DNA of 64,000 nt, taken from contig NZ_VUJW01000001.1 of the NCBI RefSeq assembly GCF_008373765.1, positions 434,189-498,188 on the forward strand. The letters are read 5' to 3'. Position numbers and translations under genes: made by a program. The DNA comes from Nocardioides antri. GTDB taxonomy: Bacteria > Actinomycetota > Actinomycetes > Propionibacteriales > Nocardioidaceae. The notes below the pieces were generated by a model that was not told the DNA's origin, searched no databases, and saw only the letters and a program-made list of their open reading frames with translations. Below, piece by piece: positions 50,751-59,095 of the stretch (position 1 is its first letter; each line of letters opens with the position of its first letter).

Positions 50751-52964
50751 TCAGTCAGCGACAGTCGATCCGCCCTGGGCTGCAGGAGGGATACCCACGC
50801 CTGCGAGGCCCATCCGGTCGAGGATCCAGGCGAGGGTGAAAGCCCGGTCACGCCAGGCGCGGTAGCGACCGGAGACGCCCCCGTGGCCAGCTGCCATCTC
50901 GGTGCGGAGGAGGACGTCGGCCGCCGGCGCGGTGGCGCGCAGGCGCGCGACCCATTTCGCCGGCTCGACGTACAGCACCCGGGTGTCGTTGAGGGACGTC
51001 TCGGCGAGGATCGGCGGGTAGGGCAGGTCGGCGACGTTCTCGTACGGCGCGTACGACGCGATCAGGTCGTAGGCTGCCGGGTCGTCCTCGGGGTTGCCCC
51101 ACTCGTCGTACTCGGTGACCGTCAGGGGCAGGCTCGCGTCGAGCATCGAGGTGAGGGTGTCGACGAACGGCACGCCGGCCACGATCCCGCCGAAGTCGTC
51201 GGGCGCCTGGTTGGCGACCGCACCGACCAGCAGCCCGCCCGCGCTCGCGCCCTCGGCGACCAGCCGGTCCGCCGTCGTCCAGCCGGTCGCCACCAGGTGC
51301 CGGGCGCAGGCGATGAAGTCGTCGAACGTGTGCTGCTTGTGCTCGAGCTTGCCGTCGTCGTACCAGTGCCGGCCGAGCTCGCCGCCGCCGCGCACGTGCG
51401 CGATCGCGAACGCCGCGCCGCGGTCGAGCAGCGAGAGCCGGCCGACGGAGAAGTAGGGGTCGATCGAGGCCTCGTAGGCGCCGTAGCCGTAGAGCAGCAG
51501 GGGGACCGGCCGGGTGTCGCCGGCGCCGTCGGGGTCGCGGGCGTCCTTGCGGACGACGAGGGAGATCGGGACGCGGGCGCCGTCGGGGGCGGTCGCCCAG
51601 AGCCGGTGCTCCTCGTAGGCATCGGGGTCGTATCCCCCGAGCACGGGCGCCTGCTTGAGCAGGGTGCGCTCCCGGGTCCTCACGTCCACGTCGTAGACCG
51701 ACGACGGCTCCACCATGCTCGTCATGCCGACCCGGATCGTCGGCTGGTCGAAGGACGGGTTGGCGCCGGCGCCACTGGTCGCCAGCTCCCCGGGGAACTC
51801 GACGAGCCAGTCGTCGGCCACTCCGTCCGGCCCGAGGTCGAGCACCCGGACGCGGGGCAGGCCGCCGCTGCGCTGCTGGACGACCAGGTGGGTCGCGAAC
51901 GCGTCGACGTCCTCGAGCCGTACGGCGGGGTCGTGTGCCAGCAGCGGCGCCCAGTCCGCGCGCCGGGTCGGCCGCGGGGGAGCGGTCGCCAGCTCGAACT
52001 CCGGGCCGCTGGCGTTGTGGAGCACCAGGAAGGTGTCCTCCCCGGCGATCACGGCATGCTCGAGGGAGTACTCCACGCCCTCCTCGCGCTCGGCGAAGCA
52101 CCACGGCTCCGCCGCCCGGTCGGCCGCGTCGAGGACGTAGTACTCCGAGGTGTTCTTGGCCGACGTCGCGATCACCACGTAGCGCCGGCTGCGGGTCCGC
52201 CCGACGCCGACCCAGAACCGGCCGTCGGGCTCATGGAACATCAGCTCGTCGGCGGCCTGGTCGGTGCCGAGCCGGTGCCGCCACACCTTGTCGGCGCGCC
52301 AGGTGTCGTCGATGGTCGAGTAGTAGAAGTGGTCGGGGGTCGCGCCCCAGGTGACGCCGCCGAGGACGCCGCTGAGCTCGTCGGGCAGCAGCTCGCCGCT
52401 CGCCAGGTCCTTGACCCGCACGGTGTAGCGCTCGTCGCCCACCACGTCGGTCGCGTAGGCCAGCAGCCGGTCGTCGGGGCTGATCGAGGACCCGCCGAGG
52501 GAGAAGAAGTCGTGGTCTCCGGCGAGGCCGTCCAGGTCCAGCAGGACCTCCTCGCCCGGGAGCGCCGGCTCGTCCGGCCTGGCGGCCTCCGCCGGGCGCG
52601 GCGGCACCCAGCTGGTCGGGTCCGCGACCGGCACCCGGCAGCTGGCGCCGTACTGGCGACCCTCGAAGGAGCGCCCGTAGTACCAGTAGCCGCGGACCCG
52701 GGTCGGCACCGACAGGTCGGTCTCGAGCGTGCGCGACTTGATCTCGTCGAAGATCTGCTCGCGCAGGTCGGCGAGGTGGGCGGTGCGGGCCTGCGTGTAG
52801 TCGTTCTCGGCCTCGAGGTGGGCGATCACCGCCGGGTCGTCCTTGGCCCGGAGCCACTCGTAGTCGTCGGTGCGGGTGCGGCCGTGGTGCGTGGTCGTGA
52901 CCGGCCGGCGGACGGCGGCCGGAGGCGCTGCGTCGAGGCGGGTGTCGAGGTGGGGTGCAGGCAC
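50751..52964 (-). CDS. ptrB: S9 family prolyl oligopeptidase (oligopeptidase B-like)
   Basis: 737 aa. An N-terminal beta-propeller (about 20-400; TDDYEWLRAKDDPAVIAHLEAENDYTQ is the family lead-in) covers a C-terminal alpha/beta hydrolase. The nucleophile lies in EGASAGGLL (Ser about 572), and the catalytic His in HGGVSGRYRAW near the end. It cuts peptides after basic or proline residues in the cytoplasm. GTG 52964 chosen because TACGGT is 7 nt upstream; longer readings to 53003 run into a palindrome. Confidence 0.92.
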   Translation of the reverse strand: MPAPHLDTRLDAAPPAAVRRPVTTTHHGRTRTDDYEWLRAKDDPAVIAHLEAENDYTQARTAHLADLREQIFDEIKSRTLETDLSVPTRVRGYWYYGRSFEGRQYGASCRVPVADPTSWVPPRPAEAARPDEPALPGEEVLLDLDGLAGDHDFFSLGGSSISPDDRLLAYATDVVGDERYTVRVKDLASGELLPDELSGVLGGVTWGATPDHFYYSTIDDTWRADKVWRHRLGTDQAADELMFHEPDGRFWVGVGRTRSRRYVVIATSAKNTSEYYVLDAADRAAEPWCFAEREEGVEYSLEHAVIAGEDTFLVLHNASGPEFELATAPPRPTRRADWAPLLAHDPAVRLEDVDAFATHLVVQQRSGGLPRVRVLDLGPDGVADDWLVEFPGELATSGAGANPSFDQPTIRVGMTSMVEPSSVYDVDVRTRERTLLKQAPVLGGYDPDAYEEHRLWATAPDGARVPISLVVRKDARDPDGAGDTRPVPLLLYGYGAYEASIDPYFSVGRLSLLDRGAAFAIAHVRGGGELGRHWYDDGKLEHKQHTFDDFIACARHLVATGWTTADRLVAEGASAGGLLVGAVANQAPDDFGGIVAGVPFVDTLTSMLDASLPLTVTEYDEWGNPEDDPAAYDLIASYAPYENVADLPYPPILAETSLNDTRVLYVEPAKWVARLRATAPAADVLLRTEMAAGHGGVSGRYRAWRDRAFTLAWILDRMGLAGVGIPPAAQGGSTVAD

Positions 52965-53145
52965 GTCGGCCACCGTATCCGGCGGCTGTGGATCCACAGG
53001 CACTGGTGGATTCCCTGTGGAGTTCGCGGCGTACCTGTGGACGGGAGCGGTCTTGCTGTGGAGGAGCCTGTGGGACTCGAAGAATGTCGGAAATCTTCGC
53101 CAGAAACCCTTGTGCCGGGGTTCCGGCGCAGCGTAGAACTCTCCC
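52965..53145. promoter_or_regulatory. S9 peptidase promoter and repeated TGTGGA motifs
   Basis: On the minus strand TACGGT (52972-52977) serves the peptidase. Just beyond, a perfect 14-bp palindrome CTGTGGATCCACAG (52986-52999) covers the -35 region. TGTGGA recurs at 52987, 53016, 53036 and 53057, with TGTGGG at 53069, at spacings near 20 bp for the middle three. No gene is visible here. TTGTGC (53110-53115) and TAGAAC (53134-53139), 18 bp apart, could be a plus-strand promoter. Confidence 0.45.
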
Positions 53146-53355
53146 TACCGAGACGGATCGCAGGGCCTCCGGGCCAGGCGAGAAGGATCGGGGAGTCGGA
53201 CGGAAGTCCTCTCTTTCCTGCGGGGCAACCTGTAGGCGTCGGCCCCGGTGGGGCCTGACGGAGAGGGTGGAGGTCCGGCTCGACCGGAGCCACCGAAGCC
53301 GGTCAAGCCGAGGGCCTCCTGATGCTCATACCATCAAGAGGCCCTCACCCTTTTT
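53146..53355 (+). ncRNA. Candidate structured non-coding RNA
   Basis: This gene-free stretch ends in a full rho-independent terminator on the plus strand although no plus-strand gene precedes it. It can fold into a series of hairpins: GGAC-GGAA-GTCC at 53198-53209, CCTGCGGG-GCAA-CCTGTAGG at 53217-53236 (GNRA loop), GTCGGCCCC/GGGGCCTGAC at 53238-53259, and GGCTCGACCGG/CCGGTCAAGCC at 53277-53309. AGGGCCTCC occurs near both ends. Both neighbours are on the minus strand. It does not carry RNase P, tmRNA or SRP core motifs that I recognise; 6S or Ms1-type RNA is possible. The 5' end is a guess. Confidence 0.55.
53311..53355 (+). terminator. Rho-independent terminator of the candidate RNA
   Basis: AGGGCCTC-C-TGATG pairs with CATCA-A-GAGGCCCT (13 bp, one mismatch) around a 7-nt loop, followed by CACCC and five T at 53351-53355. 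On the minus strand it lacks a T run, so it serves plus-strand transcription. Confidence 0.85.
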
Positions 53356-53462
53356 GCGCCACCGCGCCGGTGCGAGCGTGTCGCCCCGGGCGATGGGTCC
53401 ATGGTGGCCCGCCTGACGTCACCCGGCAACGAGCGGTTCGTGACGACCGCGTGAACTCCTGC

Positions 53463-54821
53463 TCACTCGCTCTCGGGCGCTGGCGCCTGCCAGCGGGTGA
53501 GCGCAGCGTCGTCGATGGCGAAGGTGCGCACCGGCCCGGGCGGTGTCTCGGCCGTCTCGAAGCGGACCGTGACGACGCCCTTGCCCGCGCCCCAGACCCA
53601 GCCCCGGCCGTGCTCCTCGTGGACCACGTCCATGCCCGGCCGGTAGCCGCCGGTGGGGTCGGGAGGGACGGGAGCGGCGGCGTACGGCGCGGCTGGCGCG
53701 TCGGTCCCCGGCTGGCCGGGCTCGTCGGGACCGGCGTCGTCCTCGTCGCCGGTGCCGAACAGCTCGTCCTGGACCCAGTCGGCGAGCCCGGACACGCCGA
53801 CGCCGAGCAGTCGGACGCCGCCGGAGGTGTCGAGGTCCTCGAGCAGACGCCGGGCCATCCGGGCGATGAGCGCCTCGTCGTCGGTGGGGGACGGCAGCGT
53901 GGTCGACCGGTTGAGCGTGGTGAAGTCGTAGAGCCGGACCTTGATGGTGACCGTGCGGCCGGACAGGCCGTTCTTCCGCAGCCGCCGGGCGACGTCCCCG
54001 GCCTGCCGGGTCAGCAGCTGCTCCATCAGCCGGCGGTCGGTGAGGTCGTGCTCGTAGGTGCCCTCGACACTGACCGACTTGGCCTCCCGGTCCGCCTCGA
54101 CCTGCCGGTCGTCGCGTGCGTACGCGAGCTGGTGGAGGCCGTGGCCGTGAGCCCGACCGAGCATGCGGACCAGCTCGTCCTCGCTGAGCTGCTGGAGGTC
54201 GGCGATGGTGTGCACACCCGCCCGCCGCAGCCGGTCGACGGTCGCCGGGCCGACCCCGGGGATGACCGAGACGTGCATCGGCCGCAGCAGGTCGAGCTCG
54301 GTTCCGGGCGCGACGACCACCAGGCCGTCCGGCTTGTCGAGGTCGCTGGCCACCTTGGCGACGAACTTCGAGCTGGCGATCCCCACCGACGCGGTGAGGC
54401 CGCCGGTCACCTCGACGACCTCCCGCCGCAGGTCCTCGGCGAAGCGGGTCACGGTCGCGACCTCGAGATCGGGCAGGTCGGCGCGGGCCAGGTCGACGAA
54501 CGCCTCGTCGAGCGACAGCGGCTCCACGAGCGGCGACCGCGACCGGAGCAGACGCATGACCGCCGCGCTGGTCGCGCGGTAGGCCTCGAACCGTCCGGAG
54601 AGGTAGGCGGCATGAGGACACCGGGCCCGGGCCTCCCGCGTCGACATCGCCGAGCGGACGCCGTACACCCGCGCCTCGTAGGACGCCGTCGACACCACGC
54701 CGCGGTTGCCCACGCCGCCGACGATGACGGGCTTGCCGCGCAGGGAGGGCTTGTCGCGCTGCTCGACGGCCGCGAAGAAGGCGTCGAGGTCCAGGTGGAG
54801 GACCGAGGCCTGCGCGCGCAC
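53463..54821 (-). CDS. dinB: DNA polymerase IV (Y family) with a C-terminal extension
   Basis: 452 aa. Catalytic residues lie in LHLDLDAFFAAVEQ (Asp11) and SLDEAFVDL (Asp/Glu near 105). The palm, fingers, thumb (IPGVGPATVDRLRRAGV) and little finger are complete. A beta-clamp motif QDELF sits at about 350. After an acidic, Pro/Ala-rich linker, residues about 395-445 (GMDVVHEEHGRGWVWGAGKGVVTVRF) form an extra small beta domain. GTG 54821 has TACGGT 6 nt upstream. No actinobacterial SOS box was seen. Confidence 0.93.
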   Translation of the reverse strand: MRAQASVLHLDLDAFFAAVEQRDKPSLRGKPVIVGGVGNRGVVSTASYEARVYGVRSAMSTREARARCPHAAYLSGRFEAYRATSAAVMRLLRSRSPLVEPLSLDEAFVDLARADLPDLEVATVTRFAEDLRREVVEVTGGLTASVGIASSKFVAKVASDLDKPDGLVVVAPGTELDLLRPMHVSVIPGVGPATVDRLRRAGVHTIADLQQLSEDELVRMLGRAHGHGLHQLAYARDDRQVEADREAKSVSVEGTYEHDLTDRRLMEQLLTRQAGDVARRLRKNGLSGRTVTIKVRLYDFTTLNRSTTLPSPTDDEALIARMARRLLEDLDTSGGVRLLGVGVSGLADWVQDELFGTGDEDDAGPDEPGQPGTDAPAAPYAAAPVPPDPTGGYRPGMDVVHEEHGRGWVWGAGKGVVTVRFETAETPPGPVRTFAIDDAALTRWQAPAPESE

Positions 54822-54833
54822 GGGTGAACCGTA
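54822..54833 (-). promoter_or_regulatory. Leaderless -10 element of dinB
   Basis: TACGGT (54828-54833, minus strand) is followed by six bases and GTG. Two TCCACAG motifs lie further upstream near 54853-54884, like those before the S9 peptidase. Confidence 0.5.
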
Positions 54834-54937
54834 CGACGGGCCACCTGTCGTCCACAGACGCTCCTCCGGTCCGGGCTCTCCACAGCCCGGCGGCGGACGG
54901 CGGGCCGTCGTCGCCGCTCCCCGCGAGGGTGGCGCTC

Positions 54938-55951
54938 ATGACCTCGATGCCTGCCGCCGTCCCCGACCCGACGCCGACCTTCCGGGTGCGCTCGCCTGAC
55001 GACCTGATCGCCCTCGCGCCCGTGGTGATCGGCTTCCACCCGGCCGACTCCGTCGTCATGCTCGCCAGCGACGGGGAGCGGCCGTTCCACGCCCGGCTCG
55101 ACCTGCCGCCCCGGTCGGCGGGGCGCGACGTCGCCGGCGAGGTGGCCGAGATGCTGCTCGCGCCCGCCCGGCGCCACCGCGTCCGCGGCCTGGCGTTCGT
55201 CTTCTTCAGCGAGGACGAGGTGACGGTGCGGCGGGTGTGGTCGGCCCTGCGGCACGGCACCGACCGGGCCGGCATCCACGTCCAGGACGCCCTGCGGGTC
55301 GACGGTCGTCGCTACTACCCGCTGCTCGCGGGGGCGCGGTTGCGCGAGGTCGGCGTCGCCTACGACGTCTCCGCACACCCGTTCCAGGCGGAGGCGGTCC
55401 TCCACGGCCTGGTCGTCGAGCGGGACCGGGAGGCGCTCGTGGCCTCCGTGGTGCCGGACGAGACCGCTCAGCAGGGCGTCGAGGCGGCGCTTTCCGGGGC
55501 GGGACTGGTCGACCGGGACCCGCCGGCCACCGGTGCGGACCGGCGGCGCTGGGGCGAGTGGGTGCGCGGGCTGGTCGCCCGCCACGTCGCCAGCCGCAGC
55601 CGGCTGTCCGACGACGACGTCGCGCGGCTCGCCTGGGCGGTGCAGGACCTGCGGGTCCGCGACGCGGCCTGGGAGCTGATCTCCCGGCCCGGTGCCCGGC
55701 CCCACCAGGAGCTCTGGCTCGACGTGGCCCGCCGGGTGCCCGACCGGCTCGTCGCGGCGCCTGCTGCGCTCCTGGGCTGGTCCGCGTGGCAGGCCGGCAA
55801 CGGGGCGTTGGCGTGGATCGCCGTCGACCGGTGCCGCGAGGTCGAACCCGCCTACGGCCTGGCTGCGATCCTCGCCCGGTGCCTCGAGCAGGCGCTCGCA
55901 CCCGACTCGGTCACCTGCCCCGCCGCGTGGGACGAGGGCTTGCCAGCGTGA
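54938..55951 (+). CDS. DUF4192 domain protein
   Basis: 337 aa. The family start RVRSPDDLIALAPVVIGFHPADSVVML is plain, followed by an alternating pattern of short strands and helices and an arginine-rich mid region. The C-terminal part has ALLGWSAWQAGNGALAWIAVDRC. DUF4192 is common in Actinobacteria and has no known activity. GAGGG precedes ATG 54938. It diverges from dinB and is followed after 24 bp by the GCS2 gene. Confidence 0.85.
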   Translation: MTSMPAAVPDPTPTFRVRSPDDLIALAPVVIGFHPADSVVMLASDGERPFHARLDLPPRSAGRDVAGEVAEMLLAPARRHRVRGLAFVFFSEDEVTVRRVWSALRHGTDRAGIHVQDALRVDGRRYYPLLAGARLREVGVAYDVSAHPFQAEAVLHGLVVERDREALVASVVPDETAQQGVEAALSGAGLVDRDPPATGADRRRWGEWVRGLVARHVASRSRLSDDDVARLAWAVQDLRVRDAAWELISRPGARPHQELWLDVARRVPDRLVAAPAALLGWSAWQAGNGALAWIAVDRCREVEPAYGLAAILARCLEQALAPDSVTCPAAWDEGLPA

Positions 55952-55975
55952 CCCCGGCCCCGTCAGTGTCGTGCC

Positions 55976-57436
55976 ATGGGCGAGGAGGTCGATGCACAGG
56001 AGTTCACCGGCGCGGACCGGACCAGGCACCGGGAGAAGGTCCGCCGCTGCCTCGACGTCTTCGAGCGGATGCTGCGGGAGTCGGCGTTCGACACCGACGA
56101 TCCGATGACCGGGTTGGAGGTGGAGCTCAACCTCGTGGACGACGCCGGCGACCCGGCGCTGCGCAACGAGGAGGCGTTGAACGCGATCGCCAACCCCGAC
56201 TTCCAGACCGAGCTCGGGCAGTTCAACATCGAGATGAACTCCGCGCCCGCGACCCTGCGCGACGGCGGGCTGACCGGGTTCGAGGACGGTCTCCGCCGCA
56301 GCCTCAACGAGGCCGAGCGGCGGTCCGCCGGGGTCGGCGCCCACCTCGTCATGATCGGCATCCTGCCCACCCTGACGAGCGAGCACCTCTCGATCGAGGC
56401 GATCAGCAGCAACCCGCGCTACCGCCTCCTCAGCGAGCAGGTCCTCAACGCGCGGGGCGAGGACATCAGCATCGACATCCGCGGCACGGACCTGCTGCGG
56501 ACGACCGCTGACTCGATCCTCCCGGAGGCGGCGTGCACGAGCACCCAGCTCCACGTCCAGACCACGCCCGAGCGGTTCGCGGCCTACTGGAACGCGTCGC
56601 AGGCGATCGCCGGGGTGCAGCTCGCACTGGCGGCGAACTCGCCGTACCTCCTCGGCAAGCAGCTGTGGCGCGAGACCCGAGTCCCCCTGTTCGAGCAGGC
56701 GACGGACACCCGCAGCGAGGAGCTCAAGGCCCAGGGCGTGCGCCCGCGGGTGTGGTTCGGCGAGCGCTGGATCACCTCGGTCTTCGACCTGTTCGAGGAG
56801 AACGTCCGGTACTTCCCTGCGCTGCTGCCGGTGACCGACGACGAGGACCCGCTCACCGTGCTCGAGGCCGGCGGCACGCCGAACCTCTCCGAGCTCCGGC
56901 TCCACAACGGCACGATCTACCGGTGGAACCGCCCGGTCTACGACATCGCCGGCGGCCGGCCGCACCTGCGGGTCGAGAACCGGGTGCTCGCGGCAGGACC
57001 GACGGTGGCCGACATCGTCGCGAACGCGGCGTTCTACTTCGGGCTGGTGCGCACCCTTGCCGAGAGCGAGCGGCCGCTCTGGTCGCAGATGTCGTTCAGC
57101 GCCGCCGAGGAGAACTTCCACCACGCGGCCCGCGAGGGGATCGACGCGGAGGTCTACTGGCCCGGCGTCGGCCGGGTCCGGGCGACGGAGCTGGTCCTAC
57201 GGCGGCTGCTGCCGATGGCCTACGACGGGCTCGCGGCCTGGGGCGTCGAGCCGACCGAGGCCGAGCGCTACCTCAGGATCATCGAGGGTCGCTGCCTGGG
57301 CAACGTCAACGGCGCCGAGTGGTTCTGCCGGCAGATGGCGAAGCGCGAGGACGATGACCGCTATGACGCGATCCGGGCGGTCCTCGCCGCCTACCGCGAG
57401 GGCATGGACGCCAACGAGCCCGTGCACACCTGGTGA
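55976..57436 (+). CDS. Glutamate-cysteine ligase family protein (GCS2 type)
   Basis: 486 aa. GLEVELNLVDD (active-site Glu), FQTELGQFNIEMNSAP and ACTSTQLHVQTT match the ATP-grasp-like GCS2 (YbdK/EgtA) fold, and LRVENRVLAAGPTVADIVANA lies in the later half. Members join glutamate to cysteine or another amine. Mycothiol-using Actinobacteria often keep such enzymes without making glutathione, so the exact amine is uncertain; EgtA of ergothioneine synthesis is one option but no egtBCD is nearby. CAGTGT lies 6 nt before the ATG. Confidence 0.8.
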   Translation: MGEEVDAQEFTGADRTRHREKVRRCLDVFERMLRESAFDTDDPMTGLEVELNLVDDAGDPALRNEEALNAIANPDFQTELGQFNIEMNSAPATLRDGGLTGFEDGLRRSLNEAERRSAGVGAHLVMIGILPTLTSEHLSIEAISSNPRYRLLSEQVLNARGEDISIDIRGTDLLRTTADSILPEAACTSTQLHVQTTPERFAAYWNASQAIAGVQLALAANSPYLLGKQLWRETRVPLFEQATDTRSEELKAQGVRPRVWFGERWITSVFDLFEENVRYFPALLPVTDDEDPLTVLEAGGTPNLSELRLHNGTIYRWNRPVYDIAGGRPHLRVENRVLAAGPTVADIVANAAFYFGLVRTLAESERPLWSQMSFSAAEENFHHAAREGIDAEVYWPGVGRVRATELVLRRLLPMAYDGLAAWGVEPTEAERYLRIIEGRCLGNVNGAEWFCRQMAKREDDDRYDAIRAVLAAYREGMDANEPVHTW

Positions 57437-57448
57437 GCAGCCCGCCGC

Positions 57449-57880
57449 TCAGCGCGCCCGGATCCGCTTCCAGGTCCGGCAGACGCCGGTCCGCGGGTCG
57501 TGCCAGCTGCGGCGGGTGACGACCACCAGGCCGAGCGCGAGACCCAGCTCGCCGCCCGCGGCCTGCACGGCCGTCGACCAGCGGCCGTCGACGTCGTGGG
57601 GCGCGGCGTCGCCGCGACGGGTCAGCCAGAGGAGAGGGACCACGCCCTTCCCGACAGCCGGGCGGAGCATGGCCTCGACGATGTCGGTGCGGATCGCGTG
57701 GTCGAGCTCCTCCTCGACCTCGAAGCGACGCGACCGGACCCCGGGCACGCCGACGTGCAGGGCCGGCGGGTAGCACCTGCGCTGCTCGAGGACGGCGTGG
57801 TCGAGCACGGCCCGTCGCAAGAGCTGCAGGACGAGCCGGTCGACGGGCTCGCGCAGCCCGCCCCTGCCGTCGTACCCCAT
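57449..57880 (-). CDS. Hypothetical protein
   Basis: 143 aa, starting MGYDGRGGLREPVDRLVLQLL. No family recognised. No signal peptide or membrane helix. It holds RRFEVEEELDHAIRTDIVEAMLRPAV, probably helical, then WLTRRGDAAPHDVDGRWSTAVQAAGGELGL. Codon use fits neighbouring genes, and the frame is ended cleanly between two converging or parallel genes. An inverted repeat CGGGCAG/CTGCCCG (57882-57896) lies directly before the start, with a -10-like CAGGCT inside it. Confidence 0.6.
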   Translation of the reverse strand: MGYDGRGGLREPVDRLVLQLLRRAVLDHAVLEQRRCYPPALHVGVPGVRSRRFEVEEELDHAIRTDIVEAMLRPAVGKGVVPLLWLTRRGDAAPHDVDGRWSTAVQAAGGELGLALGLVVVTRRSWHDPRTGVCRTWKRIRAR

Positions 57881-57937
57881 GCGGGCAGCCTGCCCGAATC
57901 GACGCCGGGCGGGGCCGGTCCTCCACAGCCCGCGAGG

Positions 57938-59095
57938 CTACCTGCGGACGTTGAGGCGGGCTGCCTGGCGGGTCAGGTGGTCGCGCTCGGCGAGGTTGGT
58001 CGCAGCCCGCGCGGCGTCGGCGTAGAGGCGCGCAGCGGTGGCCAGGTCGCCGTCGCGCTCGTGGAGGTACGCCGCGACGGCCGTGTAGCGGGGGAGAGAG
58101 GGGTCGAGCGGGGCAAGTGCGGCCAGGCCGGCGCGGGCGCCGTCGGCCTCACCGACCGCCACCGCCCGGTTGAGGCGGGCGATCGGGCTGTCGGTGATCC
58201 GGACGAGCTCGTCATACCACTCGACGATCTGCACCCAGTCGGTCTCCTCGGCCGTCCGGGCGTCGGCGTGGAGGGCGGCGATCGCGGCCTGGGCCTGGAA
58301 CTCACCGAGCCGGTCGCGGGCCAGCGCTGCCTCCAGGATCTGGACGCCTTCGGCGATGAGCCGCGTGTCCCACCGGCTGCGGTCCTGCTCGGCGAGGGGG
58401 ACGAGGCTCCCGTCGGGGCGGGTGCGTGCCGGGCGGCGGGCGTGGTGGAGCAGCATCAGCGCCAGCAGTCCGGCGACCTCCGGGTGGTCGGTGTGCGCCG
58501 CGAGCTGCCGGGTCAACCGGATCGCCTCGGCGGCGAGGTCGACGTCGCCGGAGTAGCCCTCGTTGAAGACCAGGTAGAGGACCCGCACGACCGTGGAGAC
58601 GTCGCCGGGCTGGTCGAACCGGACGTCGGAGACGGTGCGCTTCGCCCGGCTGATCCGCTGTCCCATCGTCGCCTCGGGCACGAGGTAGGCCTCGGCGATC
58701 TGCCGGGTCGTGAGGCCGCCGACGGCCCGGAGCGTCAGTGCCACCGCCGACGCCGGCGTGAGGGACGGGTGGGCGCAGAGGAAGAACAGCTGGAGCGTGT
58801 CGTCGACCGCTCCGCCGACGCCCGGGTCCGGCTCCGCCTCGAGGCGCTCCTCGCGGCGGCGACGGGACTCCTCGGCGCGGGTGGCGTCCAGGAACTTGCG
58901 CCACGCAACCTTGACCAGCCAGGGCTTGGGGTCCCGCGGCGGGTCGTCCGGCCAGACCCGCAGCGCCTCGATGAGGCTCTCCTGCACGGCATCCTCGGCC
59001 GCCGCGAAGTCTGCTCCGCGGCGGACGAGGATGCCGATGACGGCAGGCGTGAGGGACCGCAGCAGCGCCTCGTCGGAGGTGGGGTCCACCGTCAC
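57938..59095 (-). CDS. ECF sigma factor, ECF42 type with C-terminal TPR-like domain
   Basis: 385 aa. Sigma region 2 (GADFAAAEDAVQESLIEALRVWPDDPPRDPKPWLVKVAWRKFLD) and region 4 (GGLTTRQIAEAYLVPEATMGQRISRAKRTV) occupy residues 1-165. The remaining 220 residues are helical and contain DPSLPRYTAVAAYLHERDGDLATAARLY, a TPR-like unit found in ECF42. The GTG start overlaps the DGPF gene stop by 4 nt. ECF42 factors lack an anti-sigma factor and control the DGPF gene with which they are paired; the signal is unknown. Confidence 0.9.
   Translation of the reverse strand: MTVDPTSDEALLRSLTPAVIGILVRRGADFAAAEDAVQESLIEALRVWPDDPPRDPKPWLVKVAWRKFLDATRAEESRRRREERLEAEPDPGVGGAVDDTLQLFFLCAHPSLTPASAVALTLRAVGGLTTRQIAEAYLVPEATMGQRISRAKRTVSDVRFDQPGDVSTVVRVLYLVFNEGYSGDVDLAAEAIRLTRQLAAHTDHPEVAGLLALMLLHHARRPARTRPDGSLVPLAEQDRSRWDTRLIAEGVQILEAALARDRLGEFQAQAAIAALHADARTAEETDWVQIVEWYDELVRITDSPIARLNRAVAVGEADGARAGLAALAPLDPSLPRYTAVAAYLHERDGDLATAARLYADAARAATNLAERDHLTRQAARLNVRR

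Noticed and set aside
52986..53074. TGTGGA cluster as a replication origin
   Set aside because: No dnaA, dnaN or AT-rich unwinding region is present, and the motifs do not extend to full TTGTCCACA boxes.
53146..53355. Candidate RNA as RNase P, tmRNA or SRP RNA
   Set aside because: The conserved cores I know for these RNAs are not visible, and the length is wrong for RNase P and tmRNA.
54822..54860. LexA/SOS box upstream of dinB
   Set aside because: No GAAC-n4-GTTC palindrome is seen; only a leaderless -10 is supported.
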